DNA from: Nitrososphaeraceae archaeon
GTDB lineage: Archaea > Thermoproteota > Nitrososphaeria > Nitrososphaerales > Nitrososphaeraceae
Assembly: GCA_022545895.1 (NCBI GenBank)
Contig: JAKEIK010000108.1
Location: 1 to 49,744 of the forward strand
DNA length: 49,744 nucleotides
Reading direction: 5' to 3'
A program made the translations under genes and the position numbers. Within the stretch, counting starts at the first letter, position 1. Each line of letters starts with the position of its first letter. The notes below the pieces were generated by a model, which worked only from the letters and a program-made list of their open reading frames with translations, made no database searches and was not told the origin of the DNA. Positions 34,371 to 42,781 of this stretch are shown one piece after another.

Positions 34371-35240
34371 TTGTTGTTCAGGACACTATTATTTATTCCT
34401 GGCAATAATGAACGATTCATCAAAAAGTCACTTGTACTGGATGCGGATATTTTGTGCTATGATTTGGAAGACTCGGTTCCAGTAAAGGAAAAGGATGTTG
34501 CAAGAGATTTGCTCAAAATGTACTTCAGAGAGAAGAAAGTCGATAATATTCGATCTTCCATTTATGTAAGAATTAATTCGAGTGAATCAGGCTTGGCAAA
34601 AGCAGATCTTTTAGAAACGATCCAGAGTGGTGTCGATGGTATCGTACTCCCAAAAATAAACGATAGCGAAGAAGTTAATGAGGTGACAAAGATAATAAAA
34701 GAACTGGAACTTGAACGGGGTCTGGGAGCTGGACGAATTGCAATTATTCCATCAATAGAAACTGCTAGAGGAGTAGTAAATACTTATTCAATTGCGAGAG
34801 CCAATGAAAGAGTGATAGCCGTTGTGTTCGGAGTTTTTGACTTTCTCCATGACATGGACATAGGTGATTATGGCGATGCTATTAGCTATTCATATGCCCG
34901 TTCCAAAATTCCCGTAGAGGCCAAGGCAGCTAACGTAGCTTCGCTGGATGCGATATGGCAAAATGTGAATGACATTGACGGTTTGATATCTGATGCAACA
35001 ACAGCCAGAAAATTTGGATATTCAGGCAAGTCTTTGATTCATCCTTCGCACATTAGGCCTGTACATGAAGTATTCTTACCGACGCCAAAACAGATAGAAT
35101 GGGCTAAGAAGGTCTTTGAAGCTTTGCATGGGGCTATGGAAGGAGGATCTGGGCCTGGCGCAGTTACACTGGATGGTAAAATGATAGATGCAGTGCATTA
35201 CAAACAAGCCAAAGCAATCCTGGAAATGATCAGAGCCTAG
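34371..35240 (+). CDS. HpcH/HpaI (CitE-like) aldolase/lyase
   Basis: A TIM-barrel enzyme of the citrate lyase beta/malyl-CoA lyase group. LFIPGNNERFIKKSLVLDAD, CYDLEDSVP with Mg-binding acids, VYVRINS, IVLPKI, IIPSIETARGVVN and FGVFDFLHDMD are all present. It acts on CoA esters such as citramalyl-, malyl- or citryl-CoA, or as a malyl-CoA thioesterase; the exact substrate is not readable. The TTG start is 20 bp after the MDR gene, so they are probably co-transcribed. The 289 residues are normal. Confidence 0.88.
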   Translation: MLFRTLLFIPGNNERFIKKSLVLDADILCYDLEDSVPVKEKDVARDLLKMYFREKKVDNIRSSIYVRINSSESGLAKADLLETIQSGVDGIVLPKINDSEEVNEVTKIIKELELERGLGAGRIAIIPSIETARGVVNTYSIARANERVIAVVFGVFDFLHDMDIGDYGDAISYSYARSKIPVEAKAANVASLDAIWQNVNDIDGLISDATTARKFGYSGKSLIHPSHIRPVHEVFLPTPKQIEWAKKVFEALHGAMEGGSGPGAVTLDGKMIDAVHYKQAKAILEMIRA

Positions 35241-35548
35241 AAGCTATGAAGTGGAACGTAAGTCTGGATTGATTGCCGCGGACACTAGTGTAGTACGAGA
35301 AAACTTTTGCATCACTTAAAACAATTTGTTGAGCAAGGTCGGGTAGGTCTAAAAGTATAGAAAATTTTTTGACTTGTATTCCCTAAAGGATTGACCTACA
35401 ATTATTGAGACTGATCCTTCTCAAGGTGAAATTGCGAGCTTCTCTCCTTTATCTTATTGGTCAGCTGGTAACAGTTCAACTCATAAAAACCAGAATTATT
35501 TTCGCAATCTATTTGTATGACGTATGAGTGATTCACGAGAAGTAATTA
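35241..35548. other. Leader region of the riboflavin operon
   Basis: A 308-bp spacer without an ORF of note. It holds the inverted repeat at 35343-35399 and AT-rich promoter-like words. It does not match the bacterial FMN riboswitch as far as I can tell by eye. Confidence 0.4.
35343..35399. repeat. Inverted repeat upstream of the riboflavin operon
   Basis: GTAGGTC at 35343-35349 and GACCTAC at 35393-35399 are perfect 7-bp inverted arms 43 bp apart, about 150 bp before ribE. They could be paired operator half-sites or a long hairpin. Seven-base arms alone are weak evidence. Confidence 0.3.
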
Positions 35549-36154
35549 ATGTTTACAGGAATAATAAAAGGAACAGGAACAATAAAGTCCATAACGGGGT
35601 CTAAAAGAACTAGTAGTTCAGATAGGCGTATCAGACTTGAATTGGGAAGTGTGGGAAAAGGTCTTAAGATTGGTGATAGCGTAAGCGTTAATGGTACGTG
35701 TCTAACCGTAATCATCTTGAAGAAAACTGCTGCAGAATTTGAAATTGTCAAAGAGACAATGGATAGGACAACATTGGGATCCCTCAAGGATGGAGATTCT
35801 GTGAATATAGAGAGAAGTTTAAAGCTGAGCGATAGGTTAGAAGGACATATCGTCTTAGGGCACGTGGACGGAATCGGAGAAATTTCTGATGTAATTAAAT
35901 ATCCAGCTGAAATAAAGATGTGGATAAGGGTCAAAGGCAAAGAACTGATGAAATATTTAGTTCCTAAAGGGTCCGTCACGGTAGACGGAATAAGCCTTAC
36001 TGTAGTCGATGTCGGAAAATATAAATTCTCTGTAGCTTTGGTGCCTCATACAGTTTCAAAAACTACGATAGGAACCAAAGTCAGCGGAGACACAGTTAAC
36101 CTAGAATTCGATATACTAAGTAAATACCTAGCCAATCTTATACCAAAAAATTAG
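35549..36154 (+). CDS. ribE: Riboflavin synthase, bacterial (alpha-chain) type
   Basis: It dismutates two 6,7-dimethyl-8-ribityllumazines into riboflavin plus the pyrimidine precursor. Two lumazine-binding repeats are clear. The first begins MFTGIIKGTGTIKSI with VNGTCLTVI; the second begins LEGHIVLGHVDGIGEI with VDGISLTVVDV. At 201 residues this is the bacterial/eukaryotic trimer-forming enzyme, not the RibC of methanogens, which is related to lumazine synthase. The ATG start is the family's MFTGI. It is first in the operon, with ribB 54 bp downstream. A transfer origin from bacteria is likely in the family's history. Confidence 0.95.
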   Translation: MFTGIIKGTGTIKSITGSKRTSSSDRRIRLELGSVGKGLKIGDSVSVNGTCLTVIILKKTAAEFEIVKETMDRTTLGSLKDGDSVNIERSLKLSDRLEGHIVLGHVDGIGEISDVIKYPAEIKMWIRVKGKELMKYLVPKGSVTVDGISLTVVDVGKYKFSVALVPHTVSKTTIGTKVSGDTVNLEFDILSKYLANLIPKN

Positions 36155-36208
36155 TAATTACTCGAAAAACAGTAAAGCATATAATTAATTTCAATTCCTA
36201 TAAGCCTA

Positions 36209-36895
36209 GTGTCAAGACTAGACGACGCGGTTTATGCTTTGAGATCTGGAAGATTCATTATGATCCATGATGACGAGTCTAGAGAGGACGAAGTCGACTT
36301 GGTCATGGCCGCACAATTTGTAAGACCTAGAAGTGTCGCCGAAATGAGGAATATGGCAGGAGGTATGATATGCTTGGCAATTTCAAACGAAGCCGCAAGA
36401 ATATTAGGCTTAATGTATATGCATGAAATGCTGCGTCGTATATCGACTAATAATTTCACTCTTTCTAAAATAATATTTGGAATCACTCCATACGGAGATA
36501 AACCATCGTTTTCAATTTCTATAAATCATATAGATACCTATACTGGTATCACTGACACAGATAGAGCTCTTACTATTAGTGAGATGGCCAAAATATGCAC
36601 AGAAATGAATAATGACGGCAGAGATCAATTTGTCAGATACTTTCGTACTCCGGGGCATGTTCCATTGTTGATAGCGGCAAAAGGTTTGATACAGGAAAGG
36701 ATGGGACATACCGAATTGGGCGTATACTTAATGAAGTTGGCAAATTTAGTCCCTTCAGTAGTAATTTGCGAGATGTTAGATTCAGAGACATACAAGGCGC
36801 TAAACATACGGAAGGCAATGGAGATCTCAGTCAAGAGAGACATACCCATACTTCAAGCAAACGAAATTAAACAATATAATGGTTTGAAACGATAG
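36209..36895 (+). CDS. ribB: 3,4-dihydroxy-2-butanone 4-phosphate synthase
   Basis: It converts ribulose 5-phosphate into the four-carbon unit of lumazine. The metal/acid loop DDESREDEVDLVMAAQ is at 21-36. INHIDTYTGITDTDRALTI, FRTPGHVPLL and MGHTELGVYLMKLA are the other active-site segments. The 228 residues are the single-domain form without fused GTP cyclohydrolase II, consistent with the archaeal GTP cyclohydrolase III two genes downstream. The start is GTG. Its stop codon directly abuts the TTG of ribH. Confidence 0.96.
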   Translation: MSRLDDAVYALRSGRFIMIHDDESREDEVDLVMAAQFVRPRSVAEMRNMAGGMICLAISNEAARILGLMYMHEMLRRISTNNFTLSKIIFGITPYGDKPSFSISINHIDTYTGITDTDRALTISEMAKICTEMNNDGRDQFVRYFRTPGHVPLLIAAKGLIQERMGHTELGVYLMKLANLVPSVVICEMLDSETYKALNIRKAMEISVKRDIPILQANEIKQYNGLKR

Positions 36896-37363
36896 TTGGA
36901 CAAGACCAGGTTAGGCATTATTGTTGCAGAATTCAACAGTCGTATTACAATGGAAATGCTTGAAGTGGCGAAGGCTCATGCGGAATTAAGGAACGCAGCA
37001 ATCAGATACATTTGTTTCGTTCCAGGAACCTTTGATATGCCTCTACTAATAGAGGAGCTTATAAAGAAAAAAGACGTAGATGCTATAGTAACACTAGGTT
37101 GCGTCATAAAAGGTGAAACAGGGCACGACAGAATAGTTGCAAATACCGCTGCAAGGTTTATTGCTGAATTATCATTCAAATATCATAAACCTGTATCTCT
37201 TGGCATCTCAGGCCCTGATATGACCGTCCAGCAGGCGCGCAATAGAATTACAACTGTTTCCAAGAGAGCTGTAGATGCAGCAGTTAACATGGTTGACCGA
37301 TTAAGAAAATTAAGGGATATGGAAGAAGATGATGAAAAAATGGGAGTGATCATAATAGATTGA
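36896..37363 (+). CDS. ribH: 6,7-dimethyl-8-ribityllumazine synthase
   Basis: It condenses the ribityl-pyrimidine with the four-carbon phosphate. The Rossmann-like core has IIVAEFNSRIT (Phe for ring stacking), FVPGTFDMPLLIEELIKK, ALVTLGCVIKGET-like VTLGCVIKGETGHDRI with the conserved His, and KPVSLGISGPDMTVQQA. The 155 residues fit the icosahedral or pentameric enzyme. The TTG start abuts ribB, and the TGA overlaps the TTG of arfA by four bases, so translation is coupled. Confidence 0.95.
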   Translation: MDKTRLGIIVAEFNSRITMEMLEVAKAHAELRNAAIRYICFVPGTFDMPLLIEELIKKKDVDAIVTLGCVIKGETGHDRIVANTAARFIAELSFKYHKPVSLGISGPDMTVQQARNRITTVSKRAVDAAVNMVDRLRKLRDMEEDDEKMGVIIID

Positions 37364-38148
37364 GCATACAGATTTCCATTATTAAAATAGAAGGATATGG
37401 ACCGTGGACATTAGAGCTTGGAAGTGATAGAGAAGCTCAATTGCAGATGCTGCAAGCCAAACTGTATTACGACTTGCAAAAACTGTTCTCTGAAAAGGAT
37501 TGTCTCGTCTATCAGAACAGGCAGGATGAATTATTTGCTGTCACAAATGGACTTTCCGTGGAAGATCATTCTATTATCCTTTCATATATCTCAGGATCGT
37601 ATAGAGAAATTAATTTATCAATGGCCATAGGGATAGGTTCAACACCGCTGGATGCGAGTCTTAACGCATATTGTGCACGACGCCATAATAATCAACTTAG
37701 AACAGATGTACCTTTATATGGTAATCACACGTACTTACTGTCGTCTAGACACCAGAGTACAGTACGATCTGACATGATGGTCCAAATAATGCATATAGAC
37801 ATCGATGGTTCAACAAAGTTCAGCAACATGATTTCCCCATATGAAGTTAGTACTTTTATAATTAGGATTTTTTTAAGAATTGCGGATGAATTCGTAAATA
37901 AGAAATCCATGACTTTCTATTTAGGCGGTGATAACTTTATGATCGTATCAGATACAATTCCTTCAGAAGAGGTAAAATCAATTATAAGTAACATCTGTGA
38001 ACAATTGAAAGTGAAATTGAATTGCGGTATCGGCATAGCAAAAACCGCTAGGGAAGCCGCTGGTGCAGCAACAGGGGCATTGGATACAATTCGCAAGCTC
38101 CGCAAAGAAGGCATTATTCATCAAGTTTACGAGATCAGATGTCTCTAA
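37360..38148 (+). CDS. arfA: GTP cyclohydrolase III (ArfA)
   Basis: The archaeal first step of riboflavin (and F420 precursor) synthesis. It opens GTP to the formamidopyrimidine FAPy, leaving the formyl group for a separate deformylase. It has two tandem ferredoxin-like halves related to nucleotide cyclases: MSIQISIIKIEGYGPWTLEL, VYQNRQDELFAVTNGL, and in the second half IMHIDIDGSTKFSNMISPYE and YLGGDNFMIVSD. The 262 residues are typical. The TTG start overlaps ribH by four bases, and its end overlaps the amidohydrolase by ten. Confidence 0.94.
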   Translation: MSIQISIIKIEGYGPWTLELGSDREAQLQMLQAKLYYDLQKLFSEKDCLVYQNRQDELFAVTNGLSVEDHSIILSYISGSYREINLSMAIGIGSTPLDASLNAYCARRHNNQLRTDVPLYGNHTYLLSSRHQSTVRSDMMVQIMHIDIDGSTKFSNMISPYEVSTFIIRIFLRIADEFVNKKSMTFYLGGDNFMIVSDTIPSEEVKSIISNICEQLKVKLNCGIGIAKTAREAAGAATGALDTIRKLRKEGIIHQVYEIRCL

Positions 38149-39422
38149 TTATCAAGAACATAAGTCTATTACTAGAGAATGATCTCGAATTCATAAATAA
38201 TGGATATATAGTTATAGGAAAAGACGGTCTAATTAGCCACGCAGGACAAGGTGATTTTCGTAATACAAACAAGCATGATAAGGTATTTGATGGAGAAGGA
38301 TTATTGGCATGTCCAGGATTCGTAAACGCCCACACACATATCGGTGATTCCATTGGAAAGGATATAGCTATAGATATTGATTTGGATCTGGATCAAATGA
38401 TTCATCCATTACATGGGCTTAAGAAAAAAATTTTGGACAATAGCGACAGAGACCACCTTATCACATTCATTAAAAGCAGTGTTCGAGCAATGTTGAGGAG
38501 AGGAATTGTTGCTTTTGCAGATTTCAGAGAAGGTGGAAGTGAAGGAATCAAGTTGCTAAATGATGCTTTATTTGATACACCGATAAAATATGTAGCGTTA
38601 GGTCGTCCTGAATATTATTTCACTATCCACCCATCGAGTAATGGGGAAAAGGTGGATAGGTATCCGTACAAGAGTCCGAATGAAACGCTGTCCGCCAATT
38701 TTAACAAAACGTCTCATAAAATACTGGAGGTATGTGACGGTTTTGGCATCAGCGGTGCTAATGAAAATTCAGACGAGTCTCTGAACCAGTATAGAAAAGT
38801 AGCTCATGAGTATAGAGAGAAATCGAGAAGAAATATCATCGTGGCAATCCATGCAGCAGAGTCAGAACAGACTGTAACATTTTCAGTTTCTGCTACGGAG
38901 AAGAGTGAGGTTCAGAGAATTCTTCCAAATCTCATGCCTGATTTCATTGTCCATATGACCAATGCTTCTGACGAGGATATTGCCCGAGTAGCTGAGCAAG
39001 GAGTCGGGATAGTAGTATGCCCACGATCAAATGGGATATTAGGAGTGGGCTTTCCTAGAGTCGCAAAAATGTTACGATTAGGATGTCATGTTGGAATCGG
39101 TACAGACAATGTCATGATCAATTCACCAGACATGTTTAGAGAAATGGATTACCTATGGAAAGTGTCAAGATCAATAGACGATGAATTTCTTTCTGCAAGA
39201 GATGTATTGAAGATGGCAACAGTAAATGGAGGGAAAATACTTAAGATAAAATCAGGATCAATCGCCCCAAATATGTCTGCTGACATGATCTTTTTCAAAA
39301 AGGATCATATTGATCTTGCGCCTCTGCACAATCCGTATGCAGCGATAGTACATAGAGCAGACATGGATTCAATTCACAATGTTATGATTAATGGCAGGTT
39401 AATTGATGGAGAAGAATTCTAA
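38139..39422 (+). CDS. Amidohydrolase of the ATZ/TRZ deaminase group, candidate riboflavin-pathway deaminase
   Basis: The metal-dependent hydrolase fold is complete: HTH (H65, H67) in FVNAHTHIGDS, H238 and E241 in IHAAES, H272 in VHMTNASDED, and D323 in IGTDN. This set is typical of enzymes that deaminate heteroaromatic rings (guanine, cytosine, triazine, S-adenosylhomocysteine deaminases). The 427 residues include the split beta-sandwich. It overlaps arfA by ten bases and directly abuts arfC, so it is translated with two consecutive pathway enzymes. The step between ArfC and lumazine synthase needs a pyrimidine deaminase, for which I know of no assigned archaeal gene. That role is inferred; deformylase activity is the main alternative. 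Confidence 0.9.
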   Translation: MSLIIKNISLLLENDLEFINNGYIVIGKDGLISHAGQGDFRNTNKHDKVFDGEGLLACPGFVNAHTHIGDSIGKDIAIDIDLDLDQMIHPLHGLKKKILDNSDRDHLITFIKSSVRAMLRRGIVAFADFREGGSEGIKLLNDALFDTPIKYVALGRPEYYFTIHPSSNGEKVDRYPYKSPNETLSANFNKTSHKILEVCDGFGISGANENSDESLNQYRKVAHEYREKSRRNIIVAIHAAESEQTVTFSVSATEKSEVQRILPNLMPDFIVHMTNASDEDIARVAEQGVGIVVCPRSNGILGVGFPRVAKMLRLGCHVGIGTDNVMINSPDMFREMDYLWKVSRSIDDEFLSARDVLKMATVNGGKILKIKSGSIAPNMSADMIFFKKDHIDLAPLHNPYAAIVHRADMDSIHNVMINGRLIDGEEF

Positions 39423-40073
39423 TTGCATGTAATTCTCAACGCGGCGATGTCAGTGGATGGAAAAATAGCTACTAGAAGTGGAGATTCTTGCATTTCATCT
39501 ATTGTTGATCTTAAACGTGTTCACAGATTACGGACAACAGTGGATGCAATTATGATCGGGATACAAACTGTCCTAACTGATGATCCGATGTTGGATGTCA
39601 GATATGCCAAGACTAAAAAGAAGAATCCTGCGAGAATAATAATAGATTCCACTGCAAGAATATCGCTTCATTCGAGAATTCTGAAAACTGCTAACGAAAT
39701 CCAGACCGTTGTGGCAGTGACAAATAGAGCTTCAATCGCAAAAATCCACAAGATCGAAAGTACTGGCGCCCAGGTTCTTGTTACAGGAGAAAAGATAGTA
39801 AATATTCGCAGTGTATTTCGCCATTTGGAAAGATTGGGTTTTAACCGAATACTTGTTGAAGGTGGTGGGGAGATTAATTGGTCAGTACTGACCCTCGGAA
39901 TGATCGACGAGATGATTGTTATGGTTTCGTCAATCGTGATAGGAGGGAGAGATGCAAAAACGCTTGTAGAAGGCAAAGGTATTTCGGAGATATCTAGTAC
40001 AAAGAAAATGAAGCTTTCAAGAGTTCAAAGGCAGACCCTTAACGAAGTTGTCCTTTACTATCAATTATTTTGA
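39423..40073 (+). CDS. arfC: 2,5-diamino-6-ribosylamino-pyrimidinone 5'-phosphate reductase
   Basis: A RibD-C/Rib7-type reductase that turns the ribosyl into a ribityl chain with NAD(P)H. LNAAMSVDGKIATRSGD, VDAIMIGIQTVLTDDPMLDVR, NPARIIIDST and LVEGGGEINWSVL are the signatures of the reductase domain. The 216 residues lack a fused deaminase domain, as in archaea and fungi, so the deaminase must be a separate protein. The TTG abuts the stop of the amidohydrolase gene. It is the last gene of the operon, and its end overlaps the convergent tfe gene by 13 bases. Confidence 0.93.
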   Translation: MHVILNAAMSVDGKIATRSGDSCISSIVDLKRVHRLRTTVDAIMIGIQTVLTDDPMLDVRYAKTKKKNPARIIIDSTARISLHSRILKTANEIQTVVAVTNRASIAKIHKIESTGAQVLVTGEKIVNIRSVFRHLERLGFNRILVEGGGEINWSVLTLGMIDEMIVMVSSIVIGGRDAKTLVEGKGISEISSTKKMKLSRVQRQTLNEVVLYYQLF

Positions 40074-40594
40074 ATTTGGTCCTTTGAAGTTACTTCTAAC
40101 ATAATCTCATCAATTTTGTACCTTAAAGCATCCTTAACTTTACTGTTATCCACCATACCTAGAGAACCCTTGCAATTCGGGCATTTGAAGAATAATTCCA
40201 CAGCCGTATCAAATTTTATTCTTGGACATTCATTATTGCCACAGTGATAAAATTCTGAGGATTCTTCATATTCCAATCTTTTTTGCAATCTATCGAGAAT
40301 CTTCTTTTTTTGATTATCAATAAAGTTTTCAGCTTGATCCCTTTTTGCCCTCCACCGGTAAACGAACCATCCTTTTTTTTCGTCTTTGACCCTAATACCG
40401 GTTATTAATGCCTTACCAAACATGTCATACAACACCTTTCTTATGATATTAATTCGCATACCAGTTGCGCTGGCGATTTCCTCGTCAGTCGCGTCCTCTG
40501 TATTTAATAATGCTCGCGCCACTTTGTAGTATTCTTCTCCACCAATCAACGCTGCAATCTTGACAAAAGGGTCTTCATTATCAGCAGGTCGCAT
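40061..40594 (-). CDS. tfe: Transcription factor E (TFE alpha)
   Basis: A helper of TBP/TFB that stabilises the open complex at archaeal promoters and is related to TFIIE alpha. The N-terminal winged helix (about 5-90) includes YKVARALLNTEDATDEEIA, MRINIIRKVLYDMFGKALI and KGWFVYRWR. A helical linker follows. The zinc ribbon is CGNNEC, then CPNC (about 115-140). The 177 residues are normal. It is monocistronic and convergent with the riboflavin operon, with an AT-rich aaatatag about 20 bp before the ATG. Confidence 0.94.
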   Translation of the reverse strand: MRPADNEDPFVKIAALIGGEEYYKVARALLNTEDATDEEIASATGMRINIIRKVLYDMFGKALITGIRVKDEKKGWFVYRWRAKRDQAENFIDNQKKKILDRLQKRLEYEESSEFYHCGNNECPRIKFDTAVELFFKCPNCKGSLGMVDNSKVKDALRYKIDEIMLEVTSKDQIQNN

Positions 40595-41504
40595 CCATAT
40601 TAATGCTATATTTTTTTGGATATATAGTTACCGTCATGCCCTCGAACATCAATGCCAATTTGCTATGAATTATCTGGTAGAATCCATGGAACTCGTCCAA
40701 ACTATGACTGAGTAATACTTCATATAACATATTTCACCTGTTACGAATAGTTCTTTACAGACAATGCCAAGAGACTGCACCTAAATTCGAATGACTCAAG
40801 AGATTTGAGTGCGGATAGATTTCATTTTTGAGATTATACAGCCCGTTGAAAAATTTCGTGAATATACCCAATATTACCTATTCTGCCAAAATGAATCAGA
40901 TTCATTTGAAGGTCGAAAAACCAGTAATTCTAAAAACTAATGTAAATTGTTATATGGGAAAGTTAGTTCGAACTTGGGAAGAGTTTACAACCTCTTTCGT
41001 TGCAATTTTTAGTTAATATTTAAAACATCATCTGTCAAGATATATTCAATTTGCTTTTTCTGAATATTGGATCGGATTATTTTTTTTTGAAGAATGAAGA
41101 GACAATAATAAATCAAATATCGGATAAAAATCAGTAAGAATATTGGAAATTATGAAAGCATTTTTGACTCAAATATGAGCGAATTACATACAGCTTCATC
41201 GGTATCTCGCGGTCTTATTGGTCAAGGAAAAAGGCATGCTTATGGTGATCTAATTTTGATGTCTGATAATAACGACAATAAAGAGAGGAAAATGTAATCT
41301 CGATAATGGATGTTCAGAGGGAATTTTCAAATATTACAGAAGCTCGACCCGATGTAAGAACCTTGGGATTTTGCAATTACATATATGATCTTAAGTTTTC
41401 GAATTTAATCTTGAATTTTTTATTGTCATTAGTCTTGAAAATCATTTATTAGAAATTTTGCAAGATCATATTACAGAACATTTGTTAACTATTCTAAAAT
41501 TGTC
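40595..41504. other. Long AT-rich spacer, no convincing gene
   Basis: I see a 62-codon frame at 40828-41016 and a 40-codon ATG frame at 41175-41297 (starting MSELHTASSVSRGL). Neither has a motif or a clear promoter. The last is the more protein-like but remains weak. Several T-runs are present. Confidence 0.35.
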
Positions 41505-42194
41505 TCACATTAACGGTTCATTTAATATTAGGAGGTTACCATCACGCAGGATCTGTATACCCATGACCTTCAATATTTCCCTTGCAATAGCGTTATCTTC
41601 CCTTTGAATTATCTTCGTAGCCATTTTTATTCTGTATTTGGGTGGCCAGTGTTGTCCAATTTTGTATTTACCCCTCATCTCGTCCGGAACCACCTTTAAA
41701 ATAGCTACCTCCCTAACTGTTGCCATATTTGAAGTAAGAGGGGCATAACCACCTTCTTTTTGGTATTTTATCATTAGAGCATTAAGCGCTTTAGCTTTTT
41801 CTTCAAGATCAGTAACGATAAAGGCATTACCTTTGATCACGACGCTAATGTAGAGGGTATCTGCTTGCGATGCATCAGTAGGATGAAAATAATATGAGGG
41901 TAGAAAACAGACGTGCATATCAACTTCAAAACCAACTTTTGAATTCCTTTTTACATTTTCAATTTTTTCACCGAAAGGGTGAGAATGCATGTAAACTGTC
42001 CCAAGATATGTTTTATCGACATCATTTTTCAGATTTCCACTACTTCCCTTATCCTCAACAAAAACAAAGTTCATTGGTATTATCTGTGGATATCCCCTTT
42101 CATCAATCGAACCAATTCGGCCTACTGGTTGCTCATTGAGAAATTGAATAATCTTGGCTTTCGATTTAATTTCAAATTTTGGTACAAGTTTCAT
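41505..42194 (-). CDS. FMN-binding split-barrel (pyridoxamine-phosphate-oxidase-like) protein
   Basis: FLNEQPVGRIGSIDERGYPQ, IIPMNFVFVEDKG and YMHSHPFGEKIENVKRNSKV match the PNPOx/NimA-like split barrel, which binds FMN, heme or F420 for redox or antibiotic-reducing reactions. VCFLPSYYFHPTDAS and a C-terminal helical region fill out 229 residues. The start at ATG 42194 is chosen over the in-frame TTG at 42230, because the TTG lies in the TATA box. Substrate and exact flavin are unknown. It stands alone between long spacers. Confidence 0.82.
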   Translation of the reverse strand: MKLVPKFEIKSKAKIIQFLNEQPVGRIGSIDERGYPQIIPMNFVFVEDKGSSGNLKNDVDKTYLGTVYMHSHPFGEKIENVKRNSKVGFEVDMHVCFLPSYYFHPTDASQADTLYISVVIKGNAFIVTDLEEKAKALNALMIKYQKEGGYAPLTSNMATVREVAILKVVPDEMRGKYKIGQHWPPKYRIKMATKIIQREDNAIAREILKVMGIQILRDGNLLILNEPLM

Positions 42195-42213
42195 CAAATG
42201 ACTTTTTCTTATA

Positions 42214-42223
42214 CTTATATAAA
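42214..42223 (-). promoter_or_regulatory. TATA box deciding the split-barrel gene start
   Basis: On the minus strand, tttatataag is centred about 25 bp before the ATG at 42194, predicting a leaderless mRNA that begins at or next to that ATG. Confidence 0.6.
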
Positions 42224-42230
42224 TATTCAA

Positions 42231-42781
42231 AGAAAATCAAATTACAAGATCGATCTTCGCAGCACTACAGAGGAAACTAGAATAACATTCAAAATGTATA
42301 AAATTAATGATATAATCGAACAAAGAAAAATGGACATTCCCTAATGTTTCCTTATTCCGCAGATTTGTGAATCAGTCGAGCCAAAGATCTATTTCAATTT
42401 AGCAGGAAGAGAAAATATAATTACCTCCCATTTATCAGAAGTTCTACATCATCCTTTTGCACATTCATAGTGTGCATGTCCAGCATGATTTGCATATCAA
42501 AGATCTTAATTATCAGTGCAGGATTGAATGATTGATATATTCAACATCTATTTAATTATTATTCAACATCTATTTAATTATACTAGCTACTTGTCTTCGA
42601 TAACTTTTCATCAATTCCTCTATTGTGTTAGTCAACTAAGATCACCTTATCAAAGAACGTAACGTTACTACACCACTTACTGATGCCCTAGTGTATTCTG
42701 GAATGTTAAGGACAGTTATATTTTTACTAAACTCAGTTTCGCTGTAACTTGTGTCTTAGTTATCTCTCATTTTTTGGCTTC
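42231..42781. other. AT-rich spacer with a tandem repeat and a palindrome
   Basis: No gene is seen. It holds the 22-bp tandem duplication at 42538-42581 and a perfect palindrome, GTAACGTTAC, at 42659-42668. A plus-strand frame ending at 42344 has a coding-like tail (ITFKMYKINDIIEQRKMDIP) but crosses the promoter and body of the divergent gene. Confidence 0.35.
42538..42581. repeat. Perfect 2 x 22-bp tandem repeat
   Basis: Two identical 22-bp units, each containing attcaacatctatttaatta, stand head to tail in a non-coding spacer. This looks like a recent slippage or duplication event; copy number may vary. Confidence 0.9.

Noticed and set aside
35241-35548. FMN riboswitch upstream of ribE
   Set aside because: The conserved RFN-element blocks are not seen, and this riboswitch class is not known to me in archaea.
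40828-41016. 62-codon ORF in the spacer after tfe
   Set aside because: No motif, no placed promoter or SD, and composition expected of AT-rich non-coding DNA.
41979-42344. 121-codon plus-strand ORF
   Set aside because: Its first part is antisense to the FMN-barrel gene and it covers that gene's promoter; only the last 40 codons lie in free sequence.
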